DNA of 64,000 nucleotides, taken from positions 103,417 through 167,416 of the forward strand of contig NZ_MPKW01000011.1 of the NCBI RefSeq assembly GCF_009729415.1, written 5' to 3'. The notes beneath the pieces were generated by a model. The model saw only the letters and a program-made list of their open reading frames with translations. It searched no databases and was not told where the DNA came from. This stretch comes from Mycolicibacterium sp. CBMA 234. Lineage in GTDB: Bacteria; Actinomycetota; Actinomycetes; Mycobacteriales; Mycobacteriaceae. Below are positions 1-11,471 of this stretch, one piece after another. The position numbers were made by a program, and so were the translations under genes. The stretch's first letter is position 1. Each line of letters begins with the position of its first letter.

Positions 1-11
1 CAGCGGCCCGC

Positions 12-1415
12 ATGCTGCGGACCGGCATAGGCGTCACGCTCGGTGGCCTCCTGCTCATGCAGGCGCCCACACTGGTGATCCGGCTGTTCCGTCCCGGCCA
101 TCGAGAAGCCTTGCACGGCTATGTCATTGGCGCCCTGGCTGCCATCTCTTTCACCGCCGCGGCGACCCTGACCCGGCTGGCCCCGCAGTTCGCCACGGGC
201 ATGGTGAACCGCGACCGCCCGATGCAGGACCTGTTGATAGAGGCCGGAATCCGCGGCCTGGCATCTCCCATCATCACGGCCTCCGTCGGCGGCCTGATCG
301 GTGCCGCATTGTGGTTCACCCGGCCGCCCAACAAGAAGCACCGCCACCGCGGTTACGTGCGGCTGACTCTCACGCTGATCGCGGTGGTCGTCGCTGCGAT
401 CTTCACGCTGCTCGGGCTGATCGACATGGTCCAGCTGCCCCAGGTGGTGCAGCTGGCCCTGTATCTGACGCTAATGGTCGTAGCGCTGCTGGCGTTGCGC
501 ATCGGACTGCACCTGGCGCTACTGCACGAGGCGCACGACGAATACAACATGGACGAGCCGCTGCTGTGCGCTCAGTGCGGCCACGTGGTACCCGACGCCC
601 CGTTCTGTGCGGCCTGCGGTGCCGCAACCCGGGCGTCGTCACGGGCCGCTCGCCATGGCCAGCGCACCGATCGTCCGGTACCCGCCGACAGCATGACCGT
701 CGGGCTCCTCCCCGGCTATTCGCTGCATGCCACCTCGTACTCGGCGACGCCGACCCGGACCACGAAACGGGTGCAGGTGACGCTGATCTTCGCCCTCGCC
801 GCCGTCGTGGTGGCCGCACTCCTGGTCGGGGTGTCGGGGCTGCTGGAGAAGCCAGCGGTGCGGTACGTGTGCCCGCCGGAATGCGGGCATCCACCGATGG
901 GCGAACCGGTGACCATCAACCCCCGGTTCACCGCGCCCGACGGTTCGTTCAGCGTCGCCTACCCGGCAACCGGATCAGCCTACGAAGTAACCAAGGACGA
1001 TCACGGCGTCCTGGCGAAGCTGCAAGCCGGGGACGGCGGAATGCTCCAGTTGTTCAGCCGGCCCGCCGCTGGACGGCAGCCGAAAGACATTGCGGCCGAA
1101 CTGATCAGGTCGACATACCCGGATGCCAAGACCGCGTACGAGGTCCCGAACGCCATGGTCGGATACCAGTCGGGCTACGGCATCGTCGCCGACTGGTACC
1201 CGCAGGGCGCGAGCCGCAAATTCTCCCGGATGCGGCTGCTGGTGTTGGTCGCGGTCAAGAACGACCTGGCGCTGATCGCCGCGGCGGCAGGACCCTATCA
1301 CCGGTTCGGACCGGACTTCGGGTCCGGGAAACCGTCCGCGGTCGGCCTGCAACTGGCCCTGGACATGGGCCAGTACGTCAACAGCTTCGCGTGGAAGGGC
1401 GACCCGCCGCGCTGA
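12..1415 (+). CDS. zinc-ribbon multi-pass membrane protein, possibly 5'-truncated
   Basis: Conserved membrane protein of unknown function. The 467-residue reading starts with about five hydrophobic segments (roughly residues 5-25, 36-56, 84-102, 117-138, 145-170). A cytoplasmic zinc ribbon follows, with two CxxC pairs (C186/C189 and C199/C202). A further membrane segment lies at about 255-278, then an exported domain of about 190 residues. The order 'membrane bundle - zinc ribbon - single TM - extracytoplasmic domain' suggests a sensor or scaffold, but that is inference. The reading frame stays open to the left window edge, so the true start may lie outside. It converges on the DUF732 gene with only 3 bases between the two stops. 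Confidence 0.7.
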   Translation: MLRTGIGVTLGGLLLMQAPTLVIRLFRPGHREALHGYVIGALAAISFTAAATLTRLAPQFATGMVNRDRPMQDLLIEAGIRGLASPIITASVGGLIGAALWFTRPPNKKHRHRGYVRLTLTLIAVVVAAIFTLLGLIDMVQLPQVVQLALYLTLMVVALLALRIGLHLALLHEAHDEYNMDEPLLCAQCGHVVPDAPFCAACGAATRASSRAARHGQRTDRPVPADSMTVGLLPGYSLHATSYSATPTRTTKRVQVTLIFALAAVVVAALLVGVSGLLEKPAVRYVCPPECGHPPMGEPVTINPRFTAPDGSFSVAYPATGSAYEVTKDDHGVLAKLQAGDGGMLQLFSRPAAGRQPKDIAAELIRSTYPDAKTAYEVPNAMVGYQSGYGIVADWYPQGASRKFSRMRLLVLVAVKNDLALIAAAAGPYHRFGPDFGSGKPSAVGLQLALDMGQYVNSFAWKGDPPR

Positions 1416-1418
1416 ATC

Positions 1419-1751
1419 TCAGCCGCGGGCCGAGGTGCAAAGAATGCCGTGAGCGCGGCGCACCAGCGCCGAGGCCGGGCCCGGGTCGGCACCGGTCTGG
1501 CCGACGATCCCGTCGACGGCGCCCTGAGTTCCCGAGCCGGTCATCAACATCTGACACGCCTGCAAACCGGCCTGCAGGACGGCGTCATCGTCGCCCGGGA
1601 AACCGGCCGCGCGTGCTTGATTGATGAACCGCTGCTGTTCAGGCGTGATCGGGATCGGCCAGGCCGACGCAGTGCCGGCGGCGGCTCCGAGTGCGGCCCC
1701 GGCGACCAGTGCGACGGTCGCAATCCGCATGGCAAATCGACGTGATGACAT
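1419..1751 (-). CDS. DUF732 secreted protein
   Basis: Small exported protein of about 110 residues. It has a basic N-terminus, a hydrophobic Ala/Gly/Val core and an AxA-type cleavage site (ASA before WPIPI), which makes a classical Sec signal peptide. The mature part has the mycobacterial DUF732 pattern: FINQARAAGFPGDDDAVLQAG, a CQML segment and a C-terminal HGILC giving two cysteines. The function of the family is unknown. I chose the ATG at 1751 because a purine-rich site (gggggaag) precedes it and it places the signal peptide at the N-terminus; the frame itself stays open upstream to 1844. A second DUF732 gene lies at 25505. Confidence 0.8.
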   Translation of the reverse strand: MSSRRFAMRIATVALVAGAALGAAAGTASAWPIPITPEQQRFINQARAAGFPGDDDAVLQAGLQACQMLMTGSGTQGAVDGIVGQTGADPGPASALVRRAHGILCTSARG

Positions 1752-1861
1752 GAGCTTCCCCCGCTCCCCCGCGGCGCGGGCATCCCGGATCAGAATGCCT
1801 CGAACGACCGGCTGGCCACAGCGTAAACCGCTGGGCCGGCTCACCGCGACGATTAGCGCGG

Positions 1862-3423
<1,562 letters not shown>

Positions 3424-3429
3424 TCGCTC

Positions 3430-3435
3430 AGTCTA
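3430..3435 (-). promoter_or_regulatory. -10 element of guaA (leaderless)
   Basis: TAGACT on the minus strand fits the mycobacterial TANNNT -10 consensus. It ends 6 nt before the guaA GTG, so the predicted +1 coincides with the start codon. No clear -35 was seen. Confidence 0.55.
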
Positions 3436-3477
3436 GTGGTGACGATTAACGGCCTGCCCAAACAGTCCGGTACCCCG

Positions 3478-4047
3478 TCAGGTCGGCTCGGCCAGCCGCC
3501 CGACAGCCGTGCCCACCGCAGCCCGAACCTGCTCATCGGTCAACTCGCCGAGGCCCAGCGCCGGCCGCAGGAATGGGCCAAGCAGTCGCCAACCTAGTTG
3601 CAGCGCAATGATATTGGCCACCGCAAGCCGTGCCTGAGTTTCGTCCGCGTAGCGCGGTCGGAGCTCGTCGAGCAGTCGGGTCATCGTGGGAAACGTGGTC
3701 TGCAGCTCACCTACCGGATAACCGTCGAGCGCTACCCGCACGATCACCCTGACCTGCCGATCCACAGCCGCCTCGAGCACCTCCGGGGGCGCCCCAGCGT
3801 CGATCAACTCCTCAAGTCGTTGACCCAGGTGGTCCAGCACCGCCCCGACCAGCTTCTCCTTGGCACCAAGGTGCCGGAACACCAGCCCATGGTTGACGTT
3901 GGACTTGGCCGCGATGTCCCGGATCGACGTCGCCGCGGGCCCGCGCGCGGCAAACAGCTCGGCCGCGGCTTCGAGGATCGCCGCCACCACCTCGTCCCGG
4001 CCTACCGGAGCACTCCCATCGCTTGCCCCTGGCGCGTCTGTAGTCAT
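3478..4047 (-). CDS. TetR-family repressor (Rv3405c-like)
   Basis: TetR regulator of 189 aa. The N-terminal helix-turn-helix spans about residues 25-65 (TSIRDIAAKSNVNHGLVFRHL), followed by a typical ligand-binding helical domain. It is divergently transcribed from the TauD-type dioxygenase, the arrangement of Rv3405c and Rv3406 in M. tuberculosis. The 62-bp gap holds two copies of an 18-bp inverted repeat, one covering this gene's own start codon and -10 box. Autorepression and repression of the dioxygenase are therefore likely. The ATG at 4047 has no Shine-Dalgarno but lies 6 nt from TAGTGT, so the mRNA is probably leaderless. The inducer is unknown. Confidence 0.9.
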   Translation of the reverse strand: MTTDAPGASDGSAPVGRDEVVAAILEAAAELFAARGPAATSIRDIAAKSNVNHGLVFRHLGAKEKLVGAVLDHLGQRLEELIDAGAPPEVLEAAVDRQVRVIVRVALDGYPVGELQTTFPTMTRLLDELRPRYADETQARLAVANIIALQLGWRLLGPFLRPALGLGELTDEQVRAAVGTAVGRLAEPT

Positions 4048-4056
4048 GTGGCTACA
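4039..4056. promoter_or_regulatory. TetR operator O1 (over tetR start)
   Basis: Imperfect palindrome TGTAGTCA-TG-TGGCTACA with 7 of 8 arm positions symmetric. It overlaps the regulator's start codon and its predicted -10 box (minus strand 4059-4054). Confidence 0.7.
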
Positions 4057-4059
4057 CTA
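4054..4059 (-). promoter_or_regulatory. -10 element of the TetR gene (leaderless)
   Basis: TAGTGT on the minus strand ends 6 nt before the ATG at 4047. It overlaps operator O1, so a bound repressor would block RNA polymerase. Confidence 0.5.
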
Positions 4060-4071
4060 GCGTCCAGCACC

Positions 4072-4089
4072 TGTAGTCAACTGACTACA
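4072..4089. promoter_or_regulatory. TetR operator O2 (upstream of dioxygenase)
   Basis: Perfect palindrome TGTAGTCA-AC-TGACTACA with 8-bp arms. Its centre is 33 bp from that of O1, about three helical turns, so both dimers would sit on the same DNA face. It lies 20 bp before the dioxygenase ATG. Confidence 0.75.
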
Positions 4090-4109
4090 CCACGGCCGAA
4101 AGGACCACG

Positions 4110-5003
4110 ATGACCGCCGCTACGCAAGCCCCCGCCCTGACCGTCACCAAACTGACCAGCAAGATCGGTGCCGTCGTCGACGGCGTGCGACTGGGCGGCG
4201 ACCTGTCCCCCGCGACCATCGCCGAGATCCGGGCGGCACTCCTGGCGCACAAAGTCATCTTTTTCCGCGGTCAGGACCACCTGGACGACGAACAGCAGCA
4301 GGCGTTCGGCGAGCTGATGGGCGAATTGGTGGGTCACCACTCGATGAAGCGCGCAGACGCGCCGCAGATCACGCCGATCGACTCGGAGTACGGCAAGGCC
4401 AACCAATGGCACACCGACGTCACGTTCATGCCCGACTACCCGTCGGCGTCGATCCTGCGAGCAGTGACCCTGCCGACCTACGGCGGCTCCACGCTCTGGG
4501 CCTCCACCGTCGCGGCGTACGACGGGCTGCCCGCGCCGCTCAAGGCCCTGGTCGAGAACCTGCGGGCCGTGCACTCCAACCGATTCGACTACATCAAAGA
4601 GGTCGCCATCGTGGCGCGGGAACTGAGCGACGAGCAGCGGGGCTATATGGAGGCGTTCCAGAAGCCCGACTTCCGCACCGAGCACCCCGTGGTGCGGGTG
4701 CACCCCGAGACCGGTGAGCGCTCCTTGCTGGCCGGAAACTTCGTCCGCGGCTTCCTCGGGCTGGACAGCTACGAGTCGGCCGCCCTATTGGAGCTGCTGC
4801 AGCGCCGAATCACCTTGACGGAGAACACTGTTCGCTGGGACTGGCAGCTCGGCGACGTGGCGATGTGGGACAACCGGGCCACCCAGCACCGCGCCGTCGA
4901 CGACTACGACGGCCAGCACCGACTGATGCACCGCGTCACGCTGACTGGCGACGTCCCCGTCGACGTGCACGGAGTGGCTAGTCGAGCCATCAGCGCCGCC
5001 TGA
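4110..5003 (+). CDS. TauD-type Fe(II)/2-oxoglutarate dioxygenase (Rv3406-like)
   Basis: Non-haem iron dioxygenase of the TauD/AtsK family, 297 aa. The facial triad is visible as H101-x-D103 (QWHTDVTF) and distal H260 (DNRATQHRA); the 2-oxoglutarate-binding Arg is probably R271 or R275 in the GQHRLMHRV segment. The close M. tuberculosis relative Rv3406 is a sulfate-ester dioxygenase that releases sulfate from alkyl sulfates and can inactivate the DprE1 inhibitor TCA1. The same substrate class is likely here but not shown. The ATG at 4110 has a good ribosome site (gaaagga) 5 nt upstream. Expression is probably controlled by the divergent TetR through O1 and O2. Confidence 0.93.
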   Translation: MTAATQAPALTVTKLTSKIGAVVDGVRLGGDLSPATIAEIRAALLAHKVIFFRGQDHLDDEQQQAFGELMGELVGHHSMKRADAPQITPIDSEYGKANQWHTDVTFMPDYPSASILRAVTLPTYGGSTLWASTVAAYDGLPAPLKALVENLRAVHSNRFDYIKEVAIVARELSDEQRGYMEAFQKPDFRTEHPVVRVHPETGERSLLAGNFVRGFLGLDSYESAALLELLQRRITLTENTVRWDWQLGDVAMWDNRATQHRAVDDYDGQHRLMHRVTLTGDVPVDVHGVASRAISAA

Positions 5004-5007
5004 CCGA

Positions 5008-5060
5008 GAGATTTGTGCACGATTCTCCGCGCCGACCGCGGAAAATCGTGCACAAATCGC
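5008..5060. terminator. bidirectional hairpin between dioxygenase and choD
   Basis: Arms of 24 nt (5008-5031 and 5037-5060) match at all but about two positions, with a 5-nt loop; the core is ATTTGTGCACGATT and its complement. It lies between two convergent genes, so it can stop both transcripts. No T-run follows, which is usual in mycobacteria. Confidence 0.7.
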
Positions 5061-5064
5061 AGGG

Positions 5065-6789
5065 CTAAACCGGGGTGATCGGCAGCCGGCGGAGTGCGCC
5101 GGGAGCGTCGGCCGGCACGACGGGATGTTCGGGCGCCACCGGATCCATGCGCCGGTAGGGCTCGCCCTGAGCCGGCCGAGCGTCGTCCTGGCCCTTGTTC
5201 GGCCACAGCGACGCCGCCCGCTCGGCTTGCGCCGCAATCGAAAGTGACGGATTCACACCGAGATTCGCCGAAATAGCGGCGCCGTCGGTGACATAGAGCG
5301 TCGGGTAGTTGTACACGCGGTGATACGGATCGATGACGCCGGTCGCGGCGCTGTCTCCGATCGCCGCGCCGCCCAGGAAGTGGGCGGTCAGCGGGATGTT
5401 GAACAGCTCGCCCCACGTGCCGCCAGCGATGCCGCCGACTTTCTCGGCCATCCGCCGGGTGGCCTCGTTGCCGACCGGAATCCAGGTCGGGTTGGGCTCG
5501 CCGTGGCCCTGCTTCGACGACATGATCCGGATGCCGCCCGGCCCGCGCTTGGTGAAGGTGGTGATCGAGTTGTCGAGGTGCTGCATGACCAGGGCAATCA
5601 CGGTGCGCTCGCTCCAGTGCTGCGGGTTGAGCAGCCGGATCAGTTCGCGCGGGTCTTCGCGGCCCTGGTTCAGGAACTGCTTCCACCGCGGCACGTCGGT
5701 GCCCTGCGGGCCGGTGCCATCGGTCATCAGAGTCTGCAGCATGCCCATGGCGTTGGAGCCCTTGCCGTACCGCACCGGCTCGATGTGAGTGTCCGGGGTC
5801 GGGTGGATCGACGACGTGATGGCCACGCCGTGCGTGAGGTCCATGTCGGTGGGCACGGTGCGAGTCTGTGCGCCCACGATCGACTCGGAGTTGGTGCGGG
5901 TCAGGACGCCCAACTTGTCCGACAGCTTGGTCAGCTTGCCGGTGTCGCGCACCTTGAAGAGCAGCTTCTGGGTGTTGTACGTGCCGGCCGCGACGATCAG
6001 GTACTTGGCGGTGAAGGTCCGCTTGCCGCGTCGGACCCGGCCGTTGGTGCGACGGGTCGCCACCTCCCACAGCCCGTCGCCGCGCTGCTGGAAGCTGCTC
6101 ACCGTGGTCAACGGATGTACTTGCGCCCCAGCCCTTTCCGCAAGCCCGAGGTAGTTCTTCACCAGGGTGTTCTTGGCGCCGTGGCGGCAGCCGGTCATGC
6201 ACTCGCCGCACTCGATGCAGCCGGTGCGCGCCGGGCCTGCCCCACCGAAGTACGGGTCCGGCACCGTCTTGCCTGGGGTCATCTCGCCGTCGGGCCCGAA
6301 GAACACGCCGACCGGGGTCGCGACGAAGGTGTCACCGCACCCCATGTCGTCGGCAACCTCTTTGACGATCCGGTCGGCATCGGTGAAGGTCGGGTTCTTG
6401 ACCACGCCGAGCATGCGCTGCGCCTGCTCGTAGTGCGGCATCAGTTCGGCGTGCCAGTCGGTGATGCCCTTCCACTGCGGGTCGTTGAAGAACGGGTCCG
6501 GCGGGATGTAGAGCGTGTTGGCGTAGTTCAGTGAGCCACCGCCGACGCCCGCGCCGGCCAGGATCATCACGTTGCGCAGCAGGTGGATCCGCTGGATGCC
6601 GTACATGCCGAACTTGGGCGCCCACAAGAACTTTCGCAGGTCCCACGAGGTCTTGGCGAAGTCGGCGTCGGAATACCGAGGACCGGCCTCCAAAACCCCA
6701 ACGCGGTAACCCTTCTCGGTGAGCCGGAGGGCGCTGACGCTGCCTCCGAACCCCGAGCCGATGATCAAGACGTCGTAGTCAGGCTCCAT
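5065..6789 (-). CDS. choD: cholesterol-oxidase-type GMC flavoprotein
   Basis: Orthologue of M. tuberculosis ChoD (Rv3409c) by sequence pattern and position before guaB3/guaB2. The 574-aa protein starts with the FAD-binding dinucleotide motif [13 protein letters not shown]. It has the GMC signature AGAGVGGGSLNYANTL, a Cys cluster CIECGECMTGC around residue 200 and a C-terminal GVNPSLSI segment. The family is annotated as 3-beta-hydroxysteroid oxidase, but the role of mycobacterial ChoD in sterol catabolism is disputed. No signal peptide is seen. A second, interrupted paralogue lies at 40353. Three short palindromes directly upstream suggest repressor control. Confidence 0.9.
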   Translation of the reverse strand: MEPDYDVLIIGSGFGGSVSALRLTEKGYRVGVLEAGPRYSDADFAKTSWDLRKFLWAPKFGMYGIQRIHLLRNVMILAGAGVGGGSLNYANTLYIPPDPFFNDPQWKGITDWHAELMPHYEQAQRMLGVVKNPTFTDADRIVKEVADDMGCGDTFVATPVGVFFGPDGEMTPGKTVPDPYFGGAGPARTGCIECGECMTGCRHGAKNTLVKNYLGLAERAGAQVHPLTTVSSFQQRGDGLWEVATRRTNGRVRRGKRTFTAKYLIVAAGTYNTQKLLFKVRDTGKLTKLSDKLGVLTRTNSESIVGAQTRTVPTDMDLTHGVAITSSIHPTPDTHIEPVRYGKGSNAMGMLQTLMTDGTGPQGTDVPRWKQFLNQGREDPRELIRLLNPQHWSERTVIALVMQHLDNSITTFTKRGPGGIRIMSSKQGHGEPNPTWIPVGNEATRRMAEKVGGIAGGTWGELFNIPLTAHFLGGAAIGDSAATGVIDPYHRVYNYPTLYVTDGAAISANLGVNPSLSIAAQAERAASLWPNKGQDDARPAQGEPYRRMDPVAPEHPVVPADAPGALRRLPITPV

Positions 6790-6805
6790 GGCAGAAGTAT
6801 GGACC

Positions 6806-6856
6806 TACCGCTCGGTAACCAGCTACCAAGGTATGCCTAACCCGCTACCGCCGGTA
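6806..6856. promoter_or_regulatory. three tandem TACC(G)-palindromes upstream of choD
   Basis: Three palindromes lie in the 67-bp gap between guaB3 and choD: TACCGCTCGGTA at 6806-6817, TACCAAGGTA at 6824-6833 and TACCGCCGGTA at 6846-6856. The ACCG-n-CGGT core resembles many TetR-family operators. Binding here would block the choD promoter; the regulator is unknown. Confidence 0.5.
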
Positions 6857-7996
6857 CTAGCTACCGACGGTCAGCCCGACCTTCTGGAATTCCTTGAGAT
6901 CGCAGTAGCCAGCCTTGGCCATCGAGCGGCGCAGCCCGCCGACCAGGTTCACCGAACCGAACGGATCGTCCGACGGACCGTTGAGCACCCGATCGAGCGA
7001 TGGGCGCTCGTCGCTCAGCGCAACCTGCAGCACGGCGCCGCGAGGCAGCGACGGGTGTGCGGCCGCCGCCGACCAGAACCAGCCTTCAGCGGGCGCTTCG
7101 GCAGCCGCGGCCAACGGAGTGCCCAGCAGCACCGCGTCAGCGCCACAGGCGATGGCCTTGGCCAGGTCGCCCGAGGTGTGGATGTCGCCGTCGGCCAGCA
7201 CGTGCACGTAGCGGCCGCCGGTCTCGTCGAGGTACTCGCGACGCGCTGCCGCGGCGTCGGCGATCGCAGTGGCCATCGGGACGCTGATGCCCAGGACCTC
7301 GTCGCTGGTCGTCGCCCCGTAGGTCGAGCCGTAGCCGACGATGACGCCGGCCGCGCCGGTGCGCATGAGGTGCAGCGCGGTGCGGTGATCGAGCACGCCA
7401 CCGGCCACGACCGGCACGTCCAGCTCGGAGATGAAGGTCTTGAGGTTGAGCGGCTCGCCATCCGATGCGACGCGCTCGGCCGAGATAATGGTGCCCTGGA
7501 TGACCAGCAGGTCGATCCCCGCCGCCAGCAGCGTCGGGGTCAGGGCCTGGGCGTTCTGCGGGCTGACGCGCACCGCAGTGGTGACGCCGGCCTCGCGGAC
7601 GCGCGCGACCGCGGCACCGAGCAGGTCGAGATTCAGCGGGGCGGCGTGCAGCTGCTGCAGCAACCGGACCGCGGCCGACGGATCGTCGTCCTTGGCGGCC
7701 AGCTCGACCACCTGCGTGAGCTTGTCCTCGATGTCGGCGTGCCGGCCGATCAGGCCTTCACCGTTGAGAACACCCAGACCGCCGAGCCGCCCCATTTCGA
7801 TGGCGAACTCCGGCGACACCAGGGAGTCGGTCGGGTGTGCCACGACCGGGATCTCGAACCGGTAGGCATCCAGCTGCCAGGCCGTCGAGACGTCCTGGCT
7901 GGACCGGGTGCGACGAGACGGCACGATGTTGATGTCGTCGAGTTCGTAGGTACGACGAGCGGTCCGGCCCATGCCGATTTCAACCATGTCACGCAT
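6857..7996 (-). CDS. guaB3: GuaB3, IMP dehydrogenase-family protein
   Basis: IMPDH/GMP reductase-like TIM-barrel protein of 379 aa, equivalent to Rv3410c. It begins MVEIGMGRTARRTYELDDI a few residues after the first Met, as in M. tuberculosis. It lacks the CBS pair and the full IMPDH active-site loop (GSICTTR) seen in GuaB2, so IMPDH activity is doubtful; actinobacterial members may act as GMP reductases. The start at 7996 has a purine-rich site (agggaag) 9 nt upstream; the ATG at 7987 would be too far from it. It lies 21 bp downstream of guaB2 and is probably co-transcribed. Confidence 0.93.
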   Translation of the reverse strand: MRDMVEIGMGRTARRTYELDDINIVPSRRTRSSQDVSTAWQLDAYRFEIPVVAHPTDSLVSPEFAIEMGRLGGLGVLNGEGLIGRHADIEDKLTQVVELAAKDDDPSAAVRLLQQLHAAPLNLDLLGAAVARVREAGVTTAVRVSPQNAQALTPTLLAAGIDLLVIQGTIISAERVASDGEPLNLKTFISELDVPVVAGGVLDHRTALHLMRTGAAGVIVGYGSTYGATTSDEVLGISVPMATAIADAAAARREYLDETGGRYVHVLADGDIHTSGDLAKAIACGADAVLLGTPLAAAAEAPAEGWFWSAAAAHPSLPRGAVLQVALSDERPSLDRVLNGPSDDPFGSVNLVGGLRRSMAKAGYCDLKEFQKVGLTVGS

Positions 7997-8017
7997 GTGT
8001 TTTGACTTCCCTGTCAG

Positions 8018-9616
<1,599 letters not shown>

Positions 9617-9713
9617 TTACTGTGTGGGCTGAACCCGACGTCGGACGCCGTAATCGGTCGGCGTGCTCGCGGCTCGCCGGGTTAACGGCTGGCGCATCGC
9701 CCGGGGTGATAAG

Positions 9714-9719
9714 TAGGGT
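9714..9719 (+). promoter_or_regulatory. -10 element of the DUF5319 gene (leaderless)
   Basis: TAGGGT lies exactly 6 nt before the GTG at 9726, and no Shine-Dalgarno is present. The promoter is divergent from guaB2. Confidence 0.5.
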
Positions 9720-9725
9720 GGACCT

Positions 9726-10130
9726 GTGCGTGACCACCTGCCGCCGGGCTTGCCACCCGACCCATTCGCCGACGATCCCATGGACCCGTCGGCTGTTCTG
9801 GATGCACTCGAGCCGGGACAACCCCTCGACCCGCAGGAACGCATGGCCGTCGAAGCGGACCTCGCCGATCTGGCAGTGTACGAAACCTTGTTGGCACACA
9901 AGGGCATTCGCGGCCTTGTCGTCTGTTGCGACGAATGCCAGCAGGACCACTACCACGACTGGGACATGCTGCGGGCCAACCTGCTGCAGCTGCTCGTCGA
10001 CGGCACCGTCCGGCCGCATGAGCCGGCCTACGATCCCGAGCCGGATGCCTACGTCACGTGGGACTACTGCCGCGGATACGCCGATGCGTCGCTCAACGAG
10101 GCGACCTCGGAGCACGACGGCTACCGCTGA
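9726..10130 (+). CDS. DUF5319 protein (Rv3412-like)
   Basis: Acidic cytosolic protein of 134 aa and unknown function, conserved in actinobacteria between guaB2 and the sigD locus. It has an N-terminal Pro/Asp-rich stretch, a helical middle and the cluster CCDECQQDHYHDWDML, whose paired cysteines and histidines could bind metal (inference). Translation starts at a GTG with no ribosome site but with a -10 box at the leaderless distance. The stop is followed by a short T-run. It is convergent with rsdA. Confidence 0.85.
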   Translation: MRDHLPPGLPPDPFADDPMDPSAVLDALEPGQPLDPQERMAVEADLADLAVYETLLAHKGIRGLVVCCDECQQDHYHDWDMLRANLLQLLVDGTVRPHEPAYDPEPDAYVTWDYCRGYADASLNEATSEHDGYR

Positions 10131-10193
10131 TTTTTTCTCTTCACGTGCTGGGGATCACTTACCCCTCGCGAGCAATTCAGCTCTGCGCGTAAT

Positions 10194-11471
10194 TCAGTGC
10201 TGGCCGTGTCCTGACGGCGCTTCCGTCGTGGTCGTCACGGCCTGTTGCGGTGAGCGCTCGTGCGTCGACGGCGGCGCTTCCTTAGTCGTCGGCACCGGTG
10301 TGGCTGCTGTGGGGGTCGAGACCGTCGGCGCAACCGTGACGGTCGTCTGCGCGGGCACCGGGGTCTGAACGGGCGTCGTGATCTGGGCGGACTGAGTCGG
10401 CGAGGGGACGGCCGTCGGTGACGCCGTGGCCGGGTTGGTCACGACAGGTTCACTCGACGGTGCCGGCGCCGACGTGCTCGCCGAAGCCGTGGGGCTGGCC
10501 GTGCCCGTTCCGGTGGCCGACGAAGGCGCGGTCGACGATGCCGACGCGGATGTCGAGCTGGCCGAGGACGAGGCAGACGTCGAGGTGCTCGACGTTGACG
10601 GTGAGGTGCTCGACGTTGACGGTGAGGTGCTCGACGCGGTCGGCGACTCGGAACTGGATGTCTCGGTCGTCGACGAGCCCGAGGTCGGTGACGTGGTCGT
10701 CGTACCCGAGGTCGGTGACGTGGACGACTCGGTCCCCGACGGCGTCGTGGTGTCCGAGGCCGACGTCGTGGTCGTCGAGGTAGTGGACGACGGCGATACG
10801 ACTACCGGGACCGGCAGCAGCGTCAGCGGCGACGACGGCATGACCGGCAACGGCTCCCCCGCCGGCGGCAGCGTCGCGGCGGGGTTTTGCTCAACCACCT
10901 TGTAGGTCAAGGCGTTCCACTGCTTGATCAGCTGCTGCTTGCGTTCGGGGGTGTCGACGCTCTGTACGGTCGGACTCAGTGCTTGCAGTTTGTCCTGCGC
11001 CTGCTGCCACTGACCGGTGTCGATCAACTGCTGTACTTGTTGCATTTCAGTCTGCGCAGCGAGCATCACCTGGTCGTCGCGGCTGACCCGTTCGCCACCG
11101 AACATCGCAGTGTGCAGGCCATAGAGCGCGTCGCCCGGTCCGGCACCGTAGACCGCGGTACCGAAACCACCCAGGCACAGCAGGGCCGCAGCAACGGACC
11201 CGACGATCGCCAACGATCCCCGAGATTCCTTGCGGTGCAACCCCTGTTGTAGGGCCGCCACCGCGTCCCGGGCCGTGACGGGCGTCGTCACCGCCGGTTC
11301 GCGGACGCCGTCGCGCCAGTCGGCGAGCAGGAATGCCAGTTCGGCTTCCGCGGAGTCAGTCGAGTACGGGTGCTGCTCAGCGCCCAACGAGTCGAGGTAG
11401 CGGTCGATCCGTCGAAGCTCGTTCAGTGAGGGGTCACCGCCATCGGGCGGCCAGTGTCCGGAGTCAGGCAT
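10194..11471 (-). CDS. rsdA: anti-sigma-D factor RsdA
   Basis: Membrane-anchored anti-sigma factor that holds SigD inactive (Rv3413c equivalent). Residues 1-80 form the cytoplasmic sigma-binding part (LNELRRIDRYLDSLG and a DWRDG motif). A single membrane helix spans about 87-109, and an exported region with a helical TEMQQVQQLIDTGQWQQAQDKL part follows. From about residue 226 to the C-terminus (425) the chain is almost only Ser, Thr, Pro and Ala, much longer than I recall for the M. tuberculosis protein. I chose the ATG at 11471, preceded by GGAG; a GTG at 11477 is the alternative. It overlaps the end of sigD by 8 bp, implying coupling. Confidence 0.92.
   Translation of the reverse strand: MPDSGHWPPDGGDPSLNELRRIDRYLDSLGAEQHPYSTDSAEAELAFLLADWRDGVREPAVTTPVTARDAVAALQQGLHRKESRGSLAIVGSVAAALLCLGGFGTAVYGAGPGDALYGLHTAMFGGERVSRDDQVMLAAQTEMQQVQQLIDTGQWQQAQDKLQALSPTVQSVDTPERKQQLIKQWNALTYKVVEQNPAATLPPAGEPLPVMPSSPLTLLPVPVVVSPSSTTSTTTTSASDTTTPSGTESSTSPTSGTTTTSPTSGSSTTETSSSESPTASSTSPSTSSTSPSTSSTSTSASSSASSTSASASSTAPSSATGTGTASPTASASTSAPAPSSEPVVTNPATASPTAVPSPTQSAQITTPVQTPVPAQTTVTVAPTVSTPTAATPVPTTKEAPPSTHERSPQQAVTTTTEAPSGHGQH
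10582..10640. repeat. 21-bp tandem repeat inside rsdA
   Basis: The unit gaggtgctcgacgttgacgg(t) occurs twice in full (10582-10602, 10603-10623) and once partly. It encodes STSPSTS-like repeats in the exported low-complexity tail and is a likely site of length variation. Confidence 0.8.

Noticed and set aside
10131..10150. T-run after the DUF5319 stop as a rho-independent terminator
   Set aside because: No convincing GC stem directly precedes the Ts.
10426..10905. Acidic Val/Asp-rich plus-strand frame opposite rsdA
   Set aside because: Exact antisense of the Ser/Thr repeat tail; its composition follows from the repeat.
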